From contig PTEX01000163.1 in the NCBI GenBank assembly GCA_003342815.1, positions 1,209,542-1,273,541 on the forward strand: 64,000 nt of DNA, written 5' to 3'. Of the stretch, positions 11,830-23,295 are shown in pieces. Source of the stretch: Eudromia elegans (Eukaryota; Chordata; Aves; Tinamiformes; Tinamidae). Below the pieces are notes generated by a model that did no database searches, was not told the origin of the DNA, and worked only from the letters and a program-made list of their open reading frames with translations. The translations under genes and the position numbers were made by a program. Within the stretch, counting starts at the first letter, position 1, and each line of letters opens with the position of its first letter.

Positions 11830-12160
11830 CCGAGGCTGCCTTTTTGAGCAAGCAGCGCCACAACAAAGCGCGTGCGGCCCGGGCAGCCTCCGCGCCACGA
11901 GCAAATGAGGCAGCGGCGATTTGCATTTGTTGATTTAAGAGCCGAGCGGGGGGAGCGCGAGGCTGCTAAAGCAATTCCCATATTGTCTGCAGGCTCCACT
12001 GACAGCCATCATCAGTCACCTGCTCCTGCTTCCCTCAGCCCGGCCTTCCGAGGAAGCCCGAAGGTTACGCTGGGTCACCGAGTCCACAGGGAAATGAGAG
12101 ACAGGCCAAGGCCTGCTGCCACCCCGCTGCAGCTGCGCACAGAGCCGTTCCCGCCAGGCC
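11830..12160. promoter_or_regulatory. CpG-rich intronic patch with octamer motif
   Basis: A local GC- and CpG-dense stretch, about 2.6 kb upstream (in gene direction) of the basic exon, in otherwise AT-rich intron. It includes CAAAGCGCGTGCGGCCCGGG and AGCCGAGCGGGGGGAGCGCG. A perfect octamer ATTTGCAT lies at 11919-11926. The length and composition fit an intronic enhancer or an alternative promoter that would give a transcript starting after the MBT exons. This is inference from composition; no TATA box or clear first exon with donor was identified. Confidence 0.35.
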
Positions 12161-13492
12161 ACGTGCTCCAAAACCAACATGTTTTAATACTCTCATGAGG
12201 ACTTGTTAAAATATATTGACGAAAAGAATAGAGAGACAAAATGCCAAGCTCTGCTTGCAATTAGGGCAGCGTTCAGTCAGGACACTCGCGGCAGGGCAAG
12301 AGTGATCGCCTGCTCAGGATCCTGCTCCTGCTCTGCATCACAACGGGCTTCTCATTTGCACAAGCGAAATCAAGCAGTTCCATGCTGCTCTTCTCAAAAA
12401 CATATCAAACACTCTGGCTTTGGCAGTTAATGCATTGTACTGCATTCCTTCCTAGGTCTTTTATTTACAGTCAAAAAACTCTACCAGCGTCCAAAATAAG
12501 CGCAGACCGGGGAGTGTGCTGCACAGACACACACTGCCATGTAACTGGCAGCAAATGAAGAGGCTTTTCAAAGCTTAGAGTCTCAATTACACTGCCATGT
12601 TAGTGAAAGGTATAGGAGACTCATGAAATACACAGGTATCTTTCATGCCACTGCTCTTCCTGAACACTCTCATTTTTAACCCGGAAGAATCCAGCACTTA
12701 CAGTCTTTGTATCCAACCAACACAGTAGAAAACAAAAATCCAAGCATCTCCGGACCCATAGTCTGAAAATGTATTAGCATAATTCAGCCCTCATTTGCAC
12801 AAAAGGACCCACTGCAGTCATCTGGGCTTATTTGCAAGCAAAGGATATGAAAGATTAGACTTTACAGGATGGCCAAATTCTGCTGGTAGAAGCAAGAAAG
12901 CTCACCAGACACATGCAGGACTGCAAAATTTGACCCCATAATGTTTTCCTTAAGATCTCCTAGCAGACCAAGTCAGATACCTAAGACAACTGTGAAATCT
13001 GAAGCCACTGAAAATCTCCAGCACTTGCAAAGGTGATGGGACAAATGACAGCTCCGAAACCTAAGCTCTCAAGCAATTCTAATTATTAAAATTCTCTAAA
13101 ATAATCCATAGCAATGGCTTCACTTTACGCTTTTACCTAGAAGGAGGAAAAAGATCTTCAGATTTGTAATACTCAAATTTTAAACATCTCCCATTTGGTT
13201 AGTGTAATGAAGTGGCAATTGCAAGAAAAGACTTCAAAATGTCACAGTAAAATGACACGAAGCAAAGGGGCCTGTTCCTCCATATATTCTGTGAACACAG
13301 CATTGCCAGCTGAGGTTAAGGTGCCAGCCAGGGCAATAAAAGTAACAGTTCAGTGTTTAAACCAGCCTAGCTTCCAAGACAGACGATCCTATTGGCACTG
13401 AGTGTTGATCCTGCACTCCCACTGCGAGTGAAGCCCAATGTTCTTCTCGAGAGTAAAAAAACCTGGTCTCTTGCATCTCGCATGTACAGATT

Positions 13493-13515
13493 AAAAAAAA
13501 AAAAAAAAAAAAAAA
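13493..13515. repeat. Poly(A) run
   Basis: A run of 23 A bases in the long intron with no retroelement body recognised. Confidence 0.85.
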
Positions 13516-16332
13516 GGATAGGCAAAGAGATTTAACAGCTTACCCTAAATCCATGTGAGAATTCCCCAGCAGAACTAATGGAAACATACTTCTTGAATTC
13601 TAGCCCTGGAGTTTAGCTACAAAATTAACCTTCTTGAATATAGTAAGTCACTATCATGTCGGTTTTGACAAGCTAGGAGAGGAGGTGGAAAAGATTAGCA
13701 TTTTTTCAAGACAGCTTACTGCCAAGGATTATGAAAAATATGTCGTTGGGCCTCAGTCAAAGAGGGACTTTAAGAAGAGCCATACAAAAGCACAACGAGC
13801 ATCTGTAATGCACTCCAGCTCTTTCAATCCATGTTTGGGTTACTTCCGGTTATAAGACCTGAGAGGCATAAAACACAATGCAAAATCAATTCATCATTTT
13901 GCTCTCTAAAAATCAACATTGCACTCAAACTTCAACATTTGCCTTAGTAAAACATGGACAGCATGACTTACAATTTCCCTCTTTCTAGATTTCAATTGCT
14001 CCTCCCAGTATAAAAAAAATCTCTTGGTATCTTTTGCAAAAATTTCTAGTCAAAGCTCAGAAGCAGCAAGGAGAAAACACCTGATGAACTTTCCTCAGCC
14101 ATACAAATCTGAGTTACCTAAAGCCTGTTTGGGTGTCCTTAAGCCTGACAAAGCGTAACTCTGCAGCCTTGGGTAGGGGTTTTAGCATCTAGGTTCTTTT
14201 CTGCCAGATTTTTCATCTAGCTCTTGCCTCCTCAGATTCTTCACTGTATCTGCCTGTTTTGTCACATTATGTGGATGCTCAAAGTGTACCTAGGAAGTTT
14301 CTCCTTCTCAACATTCTTCAAAAGAGTGGACATGTAACAATCTAACTGTGATGGAAAATGAACTAGGTGAATTTCTAATCACAAACAAATCTGTCGAATC
14401 TCTCTCAGTAGCCTTTCTTTGTGCTTTTTGCCAGTTCCTTCACTGCGTAACACAACAAGACCTGTCCTTAAAATGCACTGAATAGGGAGCATTTTGTTTT
14501 TGTATTTTTTGCTTTTTCTAAGTGAAATTTGAAATGATTATCCAGAGACCAAGACCAGGTCTGACAAAAACTCTGGGAACTCACTGTACTCACTTCCCCC
14601 AATAGCATCACCAAGAAGAAGAGTGAGTCCAAAATGGGATGTAATGCAACAAGATTCTAGGGAATGAAAAAAAAAATGCCCATGGCTAATGTAAAGCCAC
14701 AACTTGTTTTATCTCAGCTGGTGGTTTGAATGGCAGCATTGGTATTCCTTACACCTGTACTAACACACACTGGCACACAGTACAGCCAGCCCTCTTCACT
14801 AGTTGGGCAAGAGAGCCAGTGATGACAGCAGCAGCTATAAGACCTGAAGAGTAAATAAAAAAAAGTTTTCTATGTAACAGTCAAAAATGTGTGGACTTGA
14901 AACATGTGTACTTTAAAGGGAAATCATAGTTATTATTAACTACCTTATAATAAATGGGGTAAGGTGGTCAGGAAAACCCAACAATGAGGTCACAGTTTGA
15001 AAAAAAGCAAAATCTTCACCTTTCCTAAGCAATTATTGCCCTGTATCAGCCCCATCCAGATCTTCCTGAAGATGCCAAGAAACATTGTAGACCAAAGACC
15101 AAACAAAAAAAGCTTAACATGTGAGAGAATGTGGCAAACCAGATTTTAGCCTGAAGCACTGAAGAGTTTTCCCATGTATAATTCTGAAGACAGCATAAAT
15201 CTGCTTACTGTATGTGCCCCATCTAACTACTGTGACCTGTTCATGAAAGGAAGCTGGCTTAGCTGAGAGAAGAACAAAACCTCCAACAGTGGCATTTCGA
15301 CATTTCTTTCTTTAATGAAACTTAAGTACTCCTGTGTTTATCTGATTTTTTTTCACTATTTTAAAATCAAACAATACAGAGGCTTTTCATGGATTTGCAG
15401 TAGCTCCTTCTCAAGCTGTTTCAAAACTCCTTTTTGTTTTATCTGTAAATATAATTTTATTACCATTTTCATTTTGTAATGATATTGCACATTTGGGTAG
15501 AACTTGGCTGAAAACACAGCAGTTATTTTGACATAATTCCATCCTCAGGAACAAAGTGTATGCTTCTGGTAGCTAGCTTGGAAAAAATGCACACAGTATT
15601 AAGATTGTGGCTGAAAATGAAATAAAACTAAACTAAGAGAACATAAGATAGAGAAAGAAGAGCCTTCTTAATCTCTGCTCGTGACTGTATTATTCTTATC
15701 ACTGCAGCCAGCTTTTGAAAGAGTCCTTGAACACCACAGGTTGATTAGTGCAATGAAGGAAGACTGCTCTCGCTGACCACAAATGTACTGAATTGGGAGA
15801 AATGCAGTGAGGTGACACACGGCACGGCAGGTGAAAGGCAGAAGGGAAGGGCTGGAGGCTAGGGATAAAAGCTACAATTTACCACTGTTTCTCTGTAGAT
15901 TACTGCATCACCTGCCTTTGGTGATGGACTAAAGTTCCCTCCCGGGGAGCTCAGAGAGCAGTCCCTCCCGTGCGACTTGCAGAGCCCAGCAGCACACCTC
16001 AACCTAGCCAAGGTCACATGTTAGAAGGGTGGGAGGATCAGGGATACAGAGACACATATCCTGCTCCACCCCCTGGTCACATCTGAATGATAGATGCTAC
16101 TTCATACTTAATGCAATTTTTGCAGTTAAAGCTATTTATGACTTCTCAAACAGCTTGTTCCCATCTATTCTTTTCTTTGTTCCTTTATGGAACAATAAAG
16201 AGGTGCTTTGCTCAAGTACCTGCCATTTGCGTGTAATGACTCGATAGTAAAATGAATTTATATAGAAATAGCCAACAGAAACTGTTCAGACAATCTCCAG
16301 TTAAATGCTTTCTAGTTCAGTCCTAAAACTTC

Positions 16333-16371
16333 ACATACAGCAAGAAACATACAGCGAACACATACAGCGAA
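16333..16371 (+). repeat. Short direct repeats of CATACAGC type
   Basis: CATACAGCGAA occurs at 16348-16358 and again at 16361-16371 (period 13), with a third partial copy (ACATACAGCAAG) just upstream. The last copy runs into the perfect hairpin that starts at 16369. Confidence 0.75.
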
Positions 16372-16408
16372 TATTCTTGTACTGTTAAAGAACAGTACAA
16401 GAATATTC
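16369..16408. repeat. Perfect 18-bp inverted repeat with 4-base loop
   Basis: The left arm GAATATTCTTGTACTGTT (16369-16386) is the exact reverse complement of the right arm AACAGTACAAGAATATTC (16391-16408), with AAAG between. The pairing stops abruptly at both ends. Such perfection in intronic DNA suggests a recent origin, for example template switching during replication, or function as an RNA hairpin. The stem is too short for a normal microRNA precursor. Confidence 0.95.
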
Positions 16409-17984
16409 TTAGCCACAAGAGATTTCTACTATCCAAGTAACATAAAAATCACAAATTATGGCAGTTAAATAGATGTGTTAAACAATCAGGCAGTTAAACA
16501 GTATGTTTGACCCAGAAAAAAAAAGTTAATAAAAAATGTCCAAAAGATATGAAAACTGACAGAGCTTTTGTAAAATATACCAAAAGCAGAAATTACTCAG
16601 AGCCAGCAGACAATCAAGTTTCAGAATGAGCACACTTACAAGACGATGCTAAAGGAATAGAATTGTATTTTTTCTTTTTAAACATTCATATTCACTCAAA
16701 GGGAGCCTGCATAAGTTCCCATACCAGAACCCCTACTTGCAGTGATTTGAAACAAGTTTTCTGACATGAAGTGCCAGTAGAAGAGGTTAGGGAATAGAGA
16801 CAAAACAAATATTAAGAAGTTGGCAGGACAGACAGTACTTAAGGGTTTTAAGGAGACTGAAAGACAAAGTGACCAACCTACTGGCTATGCTGTGCAAATT
16901 CTTCCTTAAAATTGCCTCAGGTCCAGAGACTTAAAGGTGGTTAATGCAATGCCAACATTTTCAAATAGTTCCAGGAAGTTGTAAACAGGATACCTGATGT
17001 TTGTGCTGGCTGAGTTGCTAGAAGCTAGTGTACATAACAGAAGTAATGGCCACAGAGATAAATGCAACATATCGGGGAAGAACCAAACATGCTTTCTGTA
17101 AAGAAATGACAAAATCTCACTATTTTTTTTTAAAGGAGTAAGGGGAAAGTCAATTTACGTAGTCTGTCATTTTTTTTTTAAACTATCCCTGCTCCCCTTC
17201 CAAACCTCTCTTAAGTTTGGAAACAAATATGATGAAAGATCCTCATGATCCTTTTAAAGAATTTCTTGGAAAATACCAAACACGGATCAGGAATAAGCAG
17301 ACATGTTTCCACAGTCAAGACAGAACTCCCAATGAGAGATGAGATCTCTGCCTGGGTTTATGTCATTCAATACATTGAAGAATCTGAAAAAAAAAAAGGA
17401 GTAAAGCACAAGACGGCAAGAATTATTACTTGAATCATGTGGAGAAAGATCTTGCAAAAATGCATAGCTGCTTAGCAGCAAGGAATACAACAGATGAAAT
17501 TCAATGTCAAGCATTTCAAAGTAATCCAGCTTCTGCCACCAACAATGAGCTATGAGATGATTTACACAAAAGTGACATCTTGGAATTTAACTCGTTAGTT
17601 TACACTATTAGTTCATTGTTCCACAAGAGTACAAAAATCTCTGACAGAAAGCAAAGAATTATTATAAAGGAAAAAAAAAAGAAAACACCACAGTGCTATT
17701 GGGCCTTACATTCTGTGTGCATTTCTGGCTCCAGTGTTTCAAAATGACAGAGCTGAAATGGAAACAGTGCATAAGAACAAAATGATCAGATGAAGAGATG
17801 ATCAGAAGAATTACACAGATCCCATAGAAGGAAAAACAGAACATATCAGGACTTCACAAGCTAGTAATAGAGGCCACTGACATAACACAGAATATAGGTC
17901 TCTAAAAACTACTACTCAAATGAGGAAGACCATCAGGGAATAACTGTCAGCTGGAAGTAGAAGAATCTGTTTCCATGTGAGAAC

Positions 17985-18140
17985 GAGAGGACAACCAATC
18001 AAACCAACAGAAAGAATTCTCCTTTTTCCACAGAACAGAGCCTTAAGTGTAGAACTCCCTGCCTCGGGATGTCTTAGGTGCTATGAGTTCAGATGGCTCT
18101 TAATGTAATTGAGGCAAGGAGATGGAAGCCCCCTAGGCGG
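17985..18140 (+). mobile_element. Ancient L3/CR1-like LINE fragment
   Basis: The stretch GTAGAACTCCCTGCCTCGGG, then ATGTCTTAGGTG and TCAGATGGCTCTT, resembles the 3' part of old L3/CR1 families (a GGAACTCCCTGCC...GGATGT motif followed by a GATGGCTTT-like motif). Divergence is high, and the boundaries and subfamily cannot be fixed by eye. Confidence 0.45.
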
Positions 18141-19440
18141 TGTGCAGCACAGCAGCATCACTCTTGGCCTTGGGACCTGCTAGGTATTAGTAAGACTTCT
18201 GCAAACCTCTCTTTGTGTTTTTCTTTGTACATCTGCTTGCAGCCACTGCCAGAGAAGGGCTGCTGGAGCAGCTGGTCCTTCAGGACTGATCCAGCACAGA
18301 GGCTATGACACCAACGTCAACCTGCAGCTGTAGTTCACAGCGACGTTCCTGAGCAACAAGCCATCCATAACAGCACTGAAGTCACACACAGAGACTGGGG
18401 AACAAGCTACTACAGCCTTCTAAAATTCATCTTGGGTCAAGCTGTTAGCTGGTCAAGCTGACAACAAGCACTGCTGCCAAACCAGATGTTACAGAGAACA
18501 CTATGAGTGGAAATATTTCTGGAGAAACCTAACAACCAGAGGAATAGTTAAACAGAGCTACTGCTAAAATAACTATTAAATACTACAACTACATTTCATG
18601 CTATGGTGTATCTACCTTATTGCCCAGGTTCACCTAAGTTGCATTTACTGAAAAGTGTCGAAGACATCACCAGCAAGACGACTAAACCCCACGTGTTAAA
18701 AAACAAACAAACAGAAAATCTTTACCTAAATATCCCTTTTTATCTCCTAGCAATTGTGTCTCAGTTACTGAGGTTATCTTTCTAAAAACAATGGAAATAA
18801 TTCAGGATAAACAGCTAAATGGCTTAAGTTTTTCTAAAGCAAATGCAATCATATTTAATGAGTCTGTGTTTTAATTTGTTGTAGGGGGGTTTTTTTAAGA
18901 ACAAAAGTCTATATTCTTTCCAGAGACCCAAAATGGCTGAAATGCTGGAATTGAGGCCTTCCCCAGGTTCTAGGTTAGGCCTCCCTTACTGCAATTCTTC
19001 ACTTCTCTTTCTAAGTGCTAAACTAGGTCTTAGAACTGTGAGTCTCTTGGCAGGAGACTGTCATTTTAGGAATGGCACATACTTAGAGACTCACAGAAGA
19101 ACTCTCATATCTAGATTAAGAGATACCATTTTTGCTTGGGCACTAACATCTGTGGGGTGGTCCTTTAAGAGTAGTTCACCACATCTATTTCTTCTGAAGA
19201 AAAAAAAGTAGTTAAAAAGATTTGACTTCCCACTTCATTCACTCTAAATTCTAAGCCCTGCTCAGTCAAGTATTCTTATTTCCTATTGTGATAAAATGAA
19301 GACAGGAATATTAAACCAATCTGCAGGAAAAAAAAAATTATCGGCCAGAATGATATTACATTGTAGGAATTCACTTGAAATGTATTATTCATCATAATTT
19401 CTTCCTTTACAGAGGAAGATGCAGTCTATGTTATCATGAC

Positions 19441-19482
19441 TTAATTCAGGAATTCAAAAATATTTTCATATTCCTGAATTAA
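19441..19482. repeat. Perfect 13-bp inverted repeat with 16-base loop
   Basis: TTAATTCAGGAAT at 19441-19453 is the exact reverse complement of ATTCCTGAATTAA at 19470-19482. The loop is AT-rich. It is not part of a recognised transposon, and no flanking target duplication was seen. Confidence 0.93.
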
Positions 19483-21582
19483 ATTACTTGTTTATACTCT
19501 CCTTGAAGCCATTATTTACATCTTAATAAAGGGCTATCACTACAGTTATTTAATGACTCAAGAGATAAAACTGTGCTAAAAAAAAAAAAAAAAAGGAGAA
19601 AATGTTTCATCTAGCTGTGTAAACTAGACAAATGCATACAGCATGCATGTTTAATAAATGAAAACATGATGCACAATTTAAAATCCTCAAAATTCTTAGC
19701 GTTCAAATGAAGAAAAAGAAGTAAACCTAAAAAAATTGAATAAACCCACAGTTTTTAAATACTTTAGGCTCACTTTTAGAACTACATATAACCAAATCCC
19801 CACCAGCCTGCACCTCCCTGCCCCCATTCCTCTCACATAACTAAAATTCTTCATTTTGATTAAAGGAAAGCAAGAATTTGGCCTCAGGTCTCAGCAATAT
19901 TTAAAGAACTATTGTTTTTAATAACAAAGCAACAGACTTCATAAAAATTTTCCAGCTTAGATATTCCAGACCTTCAGCAACCTTAAATATACTTTAGAAT
20001 TCTGTTTATTCATTGTTCATTATCTAAACAACTGCAATCATCTTTACTGCTTGCTATACGACTCTTATATCTGATCTCTGTCAAACACCAAACAGGTAAG
20101 AAAACTTCCCTACATAGTATCAAAAAATTGCTGTTCCTCCAGCACTGACACCGGAGCAGTCCAAGCAATTCAGTAGAGCTCCTTCCCAGAAGATGTAATG
20201 GCATGCAGCAATCTCAAGTGTCACAAAAGCATCTTCTAAAAAAATGTGTATATATACATATGTATATGTCATTATAGATATCTATATCTGTCACTTGTTT
20301 CCACAGCCTCCTTTTGTATAAAGCCATTTTATTTCCTCAGAATTAAAATCATTATCTTCCCATGATAACACCTGCTCTTCATAATCTGTCAAGACACGGG
20401 CCTTTGAATGAAGCTCAGAAATACACTTCCAAGAGTGGGAACTGAAGCACACCAGCACTAACACCCTAGTTGGCTTCATACCCATGACATTACTTACAAT
20501 CTAACACGGACACCTTCATGCAGCAGGTTTTTAACCTGCTCCCCATGGCTCTGCCAGCAGAGCTGCACACAGAGTTGCTCCTTGGCCGGAGCCTGCCGAG
20601 GAAGACTCAACTAGATCAGAGTTACTTTGCCACACTGGCAACAACTGAAGACAGTAATTACTGAGAGCAAATTAGGGCAAGGATGCAAGGAAAACAGCAA
20701 GCAGCTGAGACTCTTGACTAATCTCACTTAGATTCTTCACACAGTTCTTGACCTGCTGGCATAAGATCAAGAAAAATAACAGGGAGAGAGAAGGCAGAGA
20801 AAGTGACTGATCTTTTGCTTTCTTGCTTCTGTTTTTTCAGTACTTCCAGTGAAGTAAGGCTCCTCCTTTCAAACCTCTCCTTATCTCCAATCTGAAAGGA
20901 GCAGAGTAAAACAGCCCAAGTTGTTTTACTTTAGATGCTAAAACCTTGGCCAGAGGTCCCCAGAGAAGCAAAGGTTCTCCGGGTAGAGGGCTAATGCTTA
21001 TAACACACAGGGCCTGTTAGTTAAAGGGACTCTATAGCCATATGCTCAAGCATTTAGACAGGTATGAGGATGATAAAGCATTTAGAATATATAGCTTCAA
21101 AACAGAATTTGGGGAGTGTGAAGCAAAAGACACTAAATACACAGTTTAAATGTTCAAGTACCAAAGAAGCAAAGCCACTACAATATGTTCTTATTAGACA
21201 TCTATTTTGCCTCCCTTTTGTAGCAGTTAGATTAATAAAAGACACTGCTGCAGAGACTATATTAGTGTTGTTAAATAGGAATATTTAACCACCTGTAATA
21301 TAAAACAGTAACCGTAGATTAAATCCTACTTAAAGATTCTCACCATGCATAGAAAAAAAAAGATTATCAAGCACATGTATAACAGTAATTAATAAAATGT
21401 ATTTCCAGAGTTGTTAAGAATTGACAAAAAATATTTCCCAGAAACTATGCCATTAGCTTTAAATTACTTTAAAAAAAGATATTTCAGCCTCATCAGCTAC
21501 CAGCATACCAAACCTTGAGTCTTATCTGCATACAGCCAGCTGTTTTTTAAATTTCTGCTATAATTGAAGAGAAGAATAATCA

Positions 21583-21849
<267 letters not shown>

Positions 21850-21950
21850 CTATGAAAGCAAGAGTGGGAGAATATTTATCTTTGTATTACCTCTTACAAA
21901 CAAACAAACATTTTTCTTCACAATTCTTACTTCTTGCAATGTTTTGAAAA

Positions 21951-21994
21951 TATTTTTTATATATATATAAAATATATATTTATATATATATTTT
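21951..21994. repeat. AT-dinucleotide palindromic tract
   Basis: Alternating TA/AT runs interrupted by AAA and TTT, so most of the tract can fold on itself. It lies 100-145 bases upstream, in gene direction, of the acceptor of the MBT 2 exon and is probably length-variable. Confidence 0.85.
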
Positions 21995-22420
21995 AATCTT
22001 CATGTATCAAATTTGTTTTTGCTGTTCTACATTATAAAGGCTAGATTGTGTATTCATGATCACATCTCAAAAAAAAATCTTTGTGACAGAAAGACTATGC
22101 TAGAAGTATTTTCATAAGCAATAGGGTGCACCCAAAACACTGTGGACAACAAGATAACAGAAAGACTAAAATGAAATTATTGCATATTAATATTGATAAC
22201 TGTCTGGTACAAACTTCACTTCCCGATTAAGCCGCGGAAAAAAATCATTAACATTTGACATTATTTATAGGCCTCTGTGAGCCAAGCTGGCCTTGGATCA
22301 ATTCCAAACAGACAATAGCAAAACAAACATCAAGTCAATGTGACCAGCAACAGTTGCCCTCAGAGCAGAGCTGTGACTCAGTGGAACCTGAATTACCAGC
22401 TTGCCTTTAGGAAACGTATC

Positions 22421-22450
22421 AAAGAAAAAAAAAAAAAGAAAAAAAAAGAA
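22421..22450. repeat. A-rich simple repeat
   Basis: A-runs broken by single G bases; no retroelement body seen. Confidence 0.8.
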
Positions 22451-23206
22451 ATTCATAATCCCCAGAAGATCACAGACAGGCTAGTACAGTGATGTAAGAA
22501 TTATCGTAACTCAAAAAAGTTTAAAGTTAGCATGCTGCAGGTCTGAACCAAACTGTTCAATCTGCTGCCATACTAGTAAATCCCTTCTTCAGTATCAGGG
22601 ATTAAGTCACTCAGTGTGACAGCAGCATTTTAGCACCCTGATGGGAACAGGAAGACAAGAAGATTGAACTAACAAGACGTTCTGACAGGACTATTGCACC
22701 TAATTTTTTAAAATTTAATTTATATTTCAAAAAGTGTCAGAATATCCTTTAATATTACTTTAAACTACATTCCCATTACATTTGAAAGGATCAATACACA
22801 TTCAATGAAAACTTTTAACAAAACTTTTCCAAGCAGTGTGGTATTCCAGTGACTCTTAATCACCACTAAAAACTTACTTCTTCACACAACCACATGAATA
22901 CAGTGCTGCTAACAGATGACAGCTGCATCACATCCTAAATCCTTGAGAGGAAACAAGAGTCAACGACTTTTTTTTCCTAAATAGCACAGCACACTTTAAA
23001 GGTCCAAACTTGGACAAAAGAATGATGACAATCCAAATGATTAGATGATCACCTCTTGTCTAGCTTTGTAGCTTGCCAATTCAATTCAAAATAATTTTTA
23101 AGATCCTTGCCTTCCCACATGGGAGAGCAGAGTTTAGTATCTTGGCTTTCTCAATAACAAAAGTAACCATGAACCAACTGACGATATCACGGAGCCCCTT
23201 TCTTAC

Positions 23207-23295
23207 CTTCTTAAAGAAAGCTGCAGGTGCGATTTCAGCTCCATTTAGCGTTCTTAAAAGAAACATTGGCCAAGAAGATGCATTCATCTGGAATC
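23207..23295 (-). CDS. SCML2: SCML2 coding exon: end of MBT repeat 1
   Basis: This encodes residues 110-139: after completing a split Gly codon it reads FQMNASSWPMFLLRTLNG, then AEIAPAAFFKK. It matches the conserved segment between the two MBT cores of SCML2 (SSWPMFLLKTLNG in human). The acceptor is CTTAG (TAG at 23296-23298) and the donor GTAAGA with its first base at 23206. Entry is phase 1 and exit phase 0. AAFFKKEPPKP across the next junction follows the SCML2 pattern, not the RIFHKEPPSP I recall for SCMH1, and is one of the better arguments for the gene's identity. Confidence 0.97.

Larger units (their letters stand above)
21850..23206 (-). other. SCML2: SCML2 intron between the two MBT exons
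   Basis: A 1.36-kb intron. It contains an AT-dinucleotide palindromic tract at 21951-21994, close to the acceptor of the MBT 2 exon, and an A-rich tract near 22,421-22,450. About 22,200-22,400 is less AT-rich and looks evenly complex, but holds no exon. Confidence 0.8.

Noticed and set aside
13634..13855. Plus-strand frame of 73 codons with a Lys/Tyr-rich segment
   Set aside because: Antisense within the long intron, with no domain and no splice sites; length is expected by chance.
16369..16408. MicroRNA precursor
   Set aside because: The 18-bp stem with a four-base loop is shorter than a Drosha/Dicer substrate needs, and flanks do not extend the pairing.
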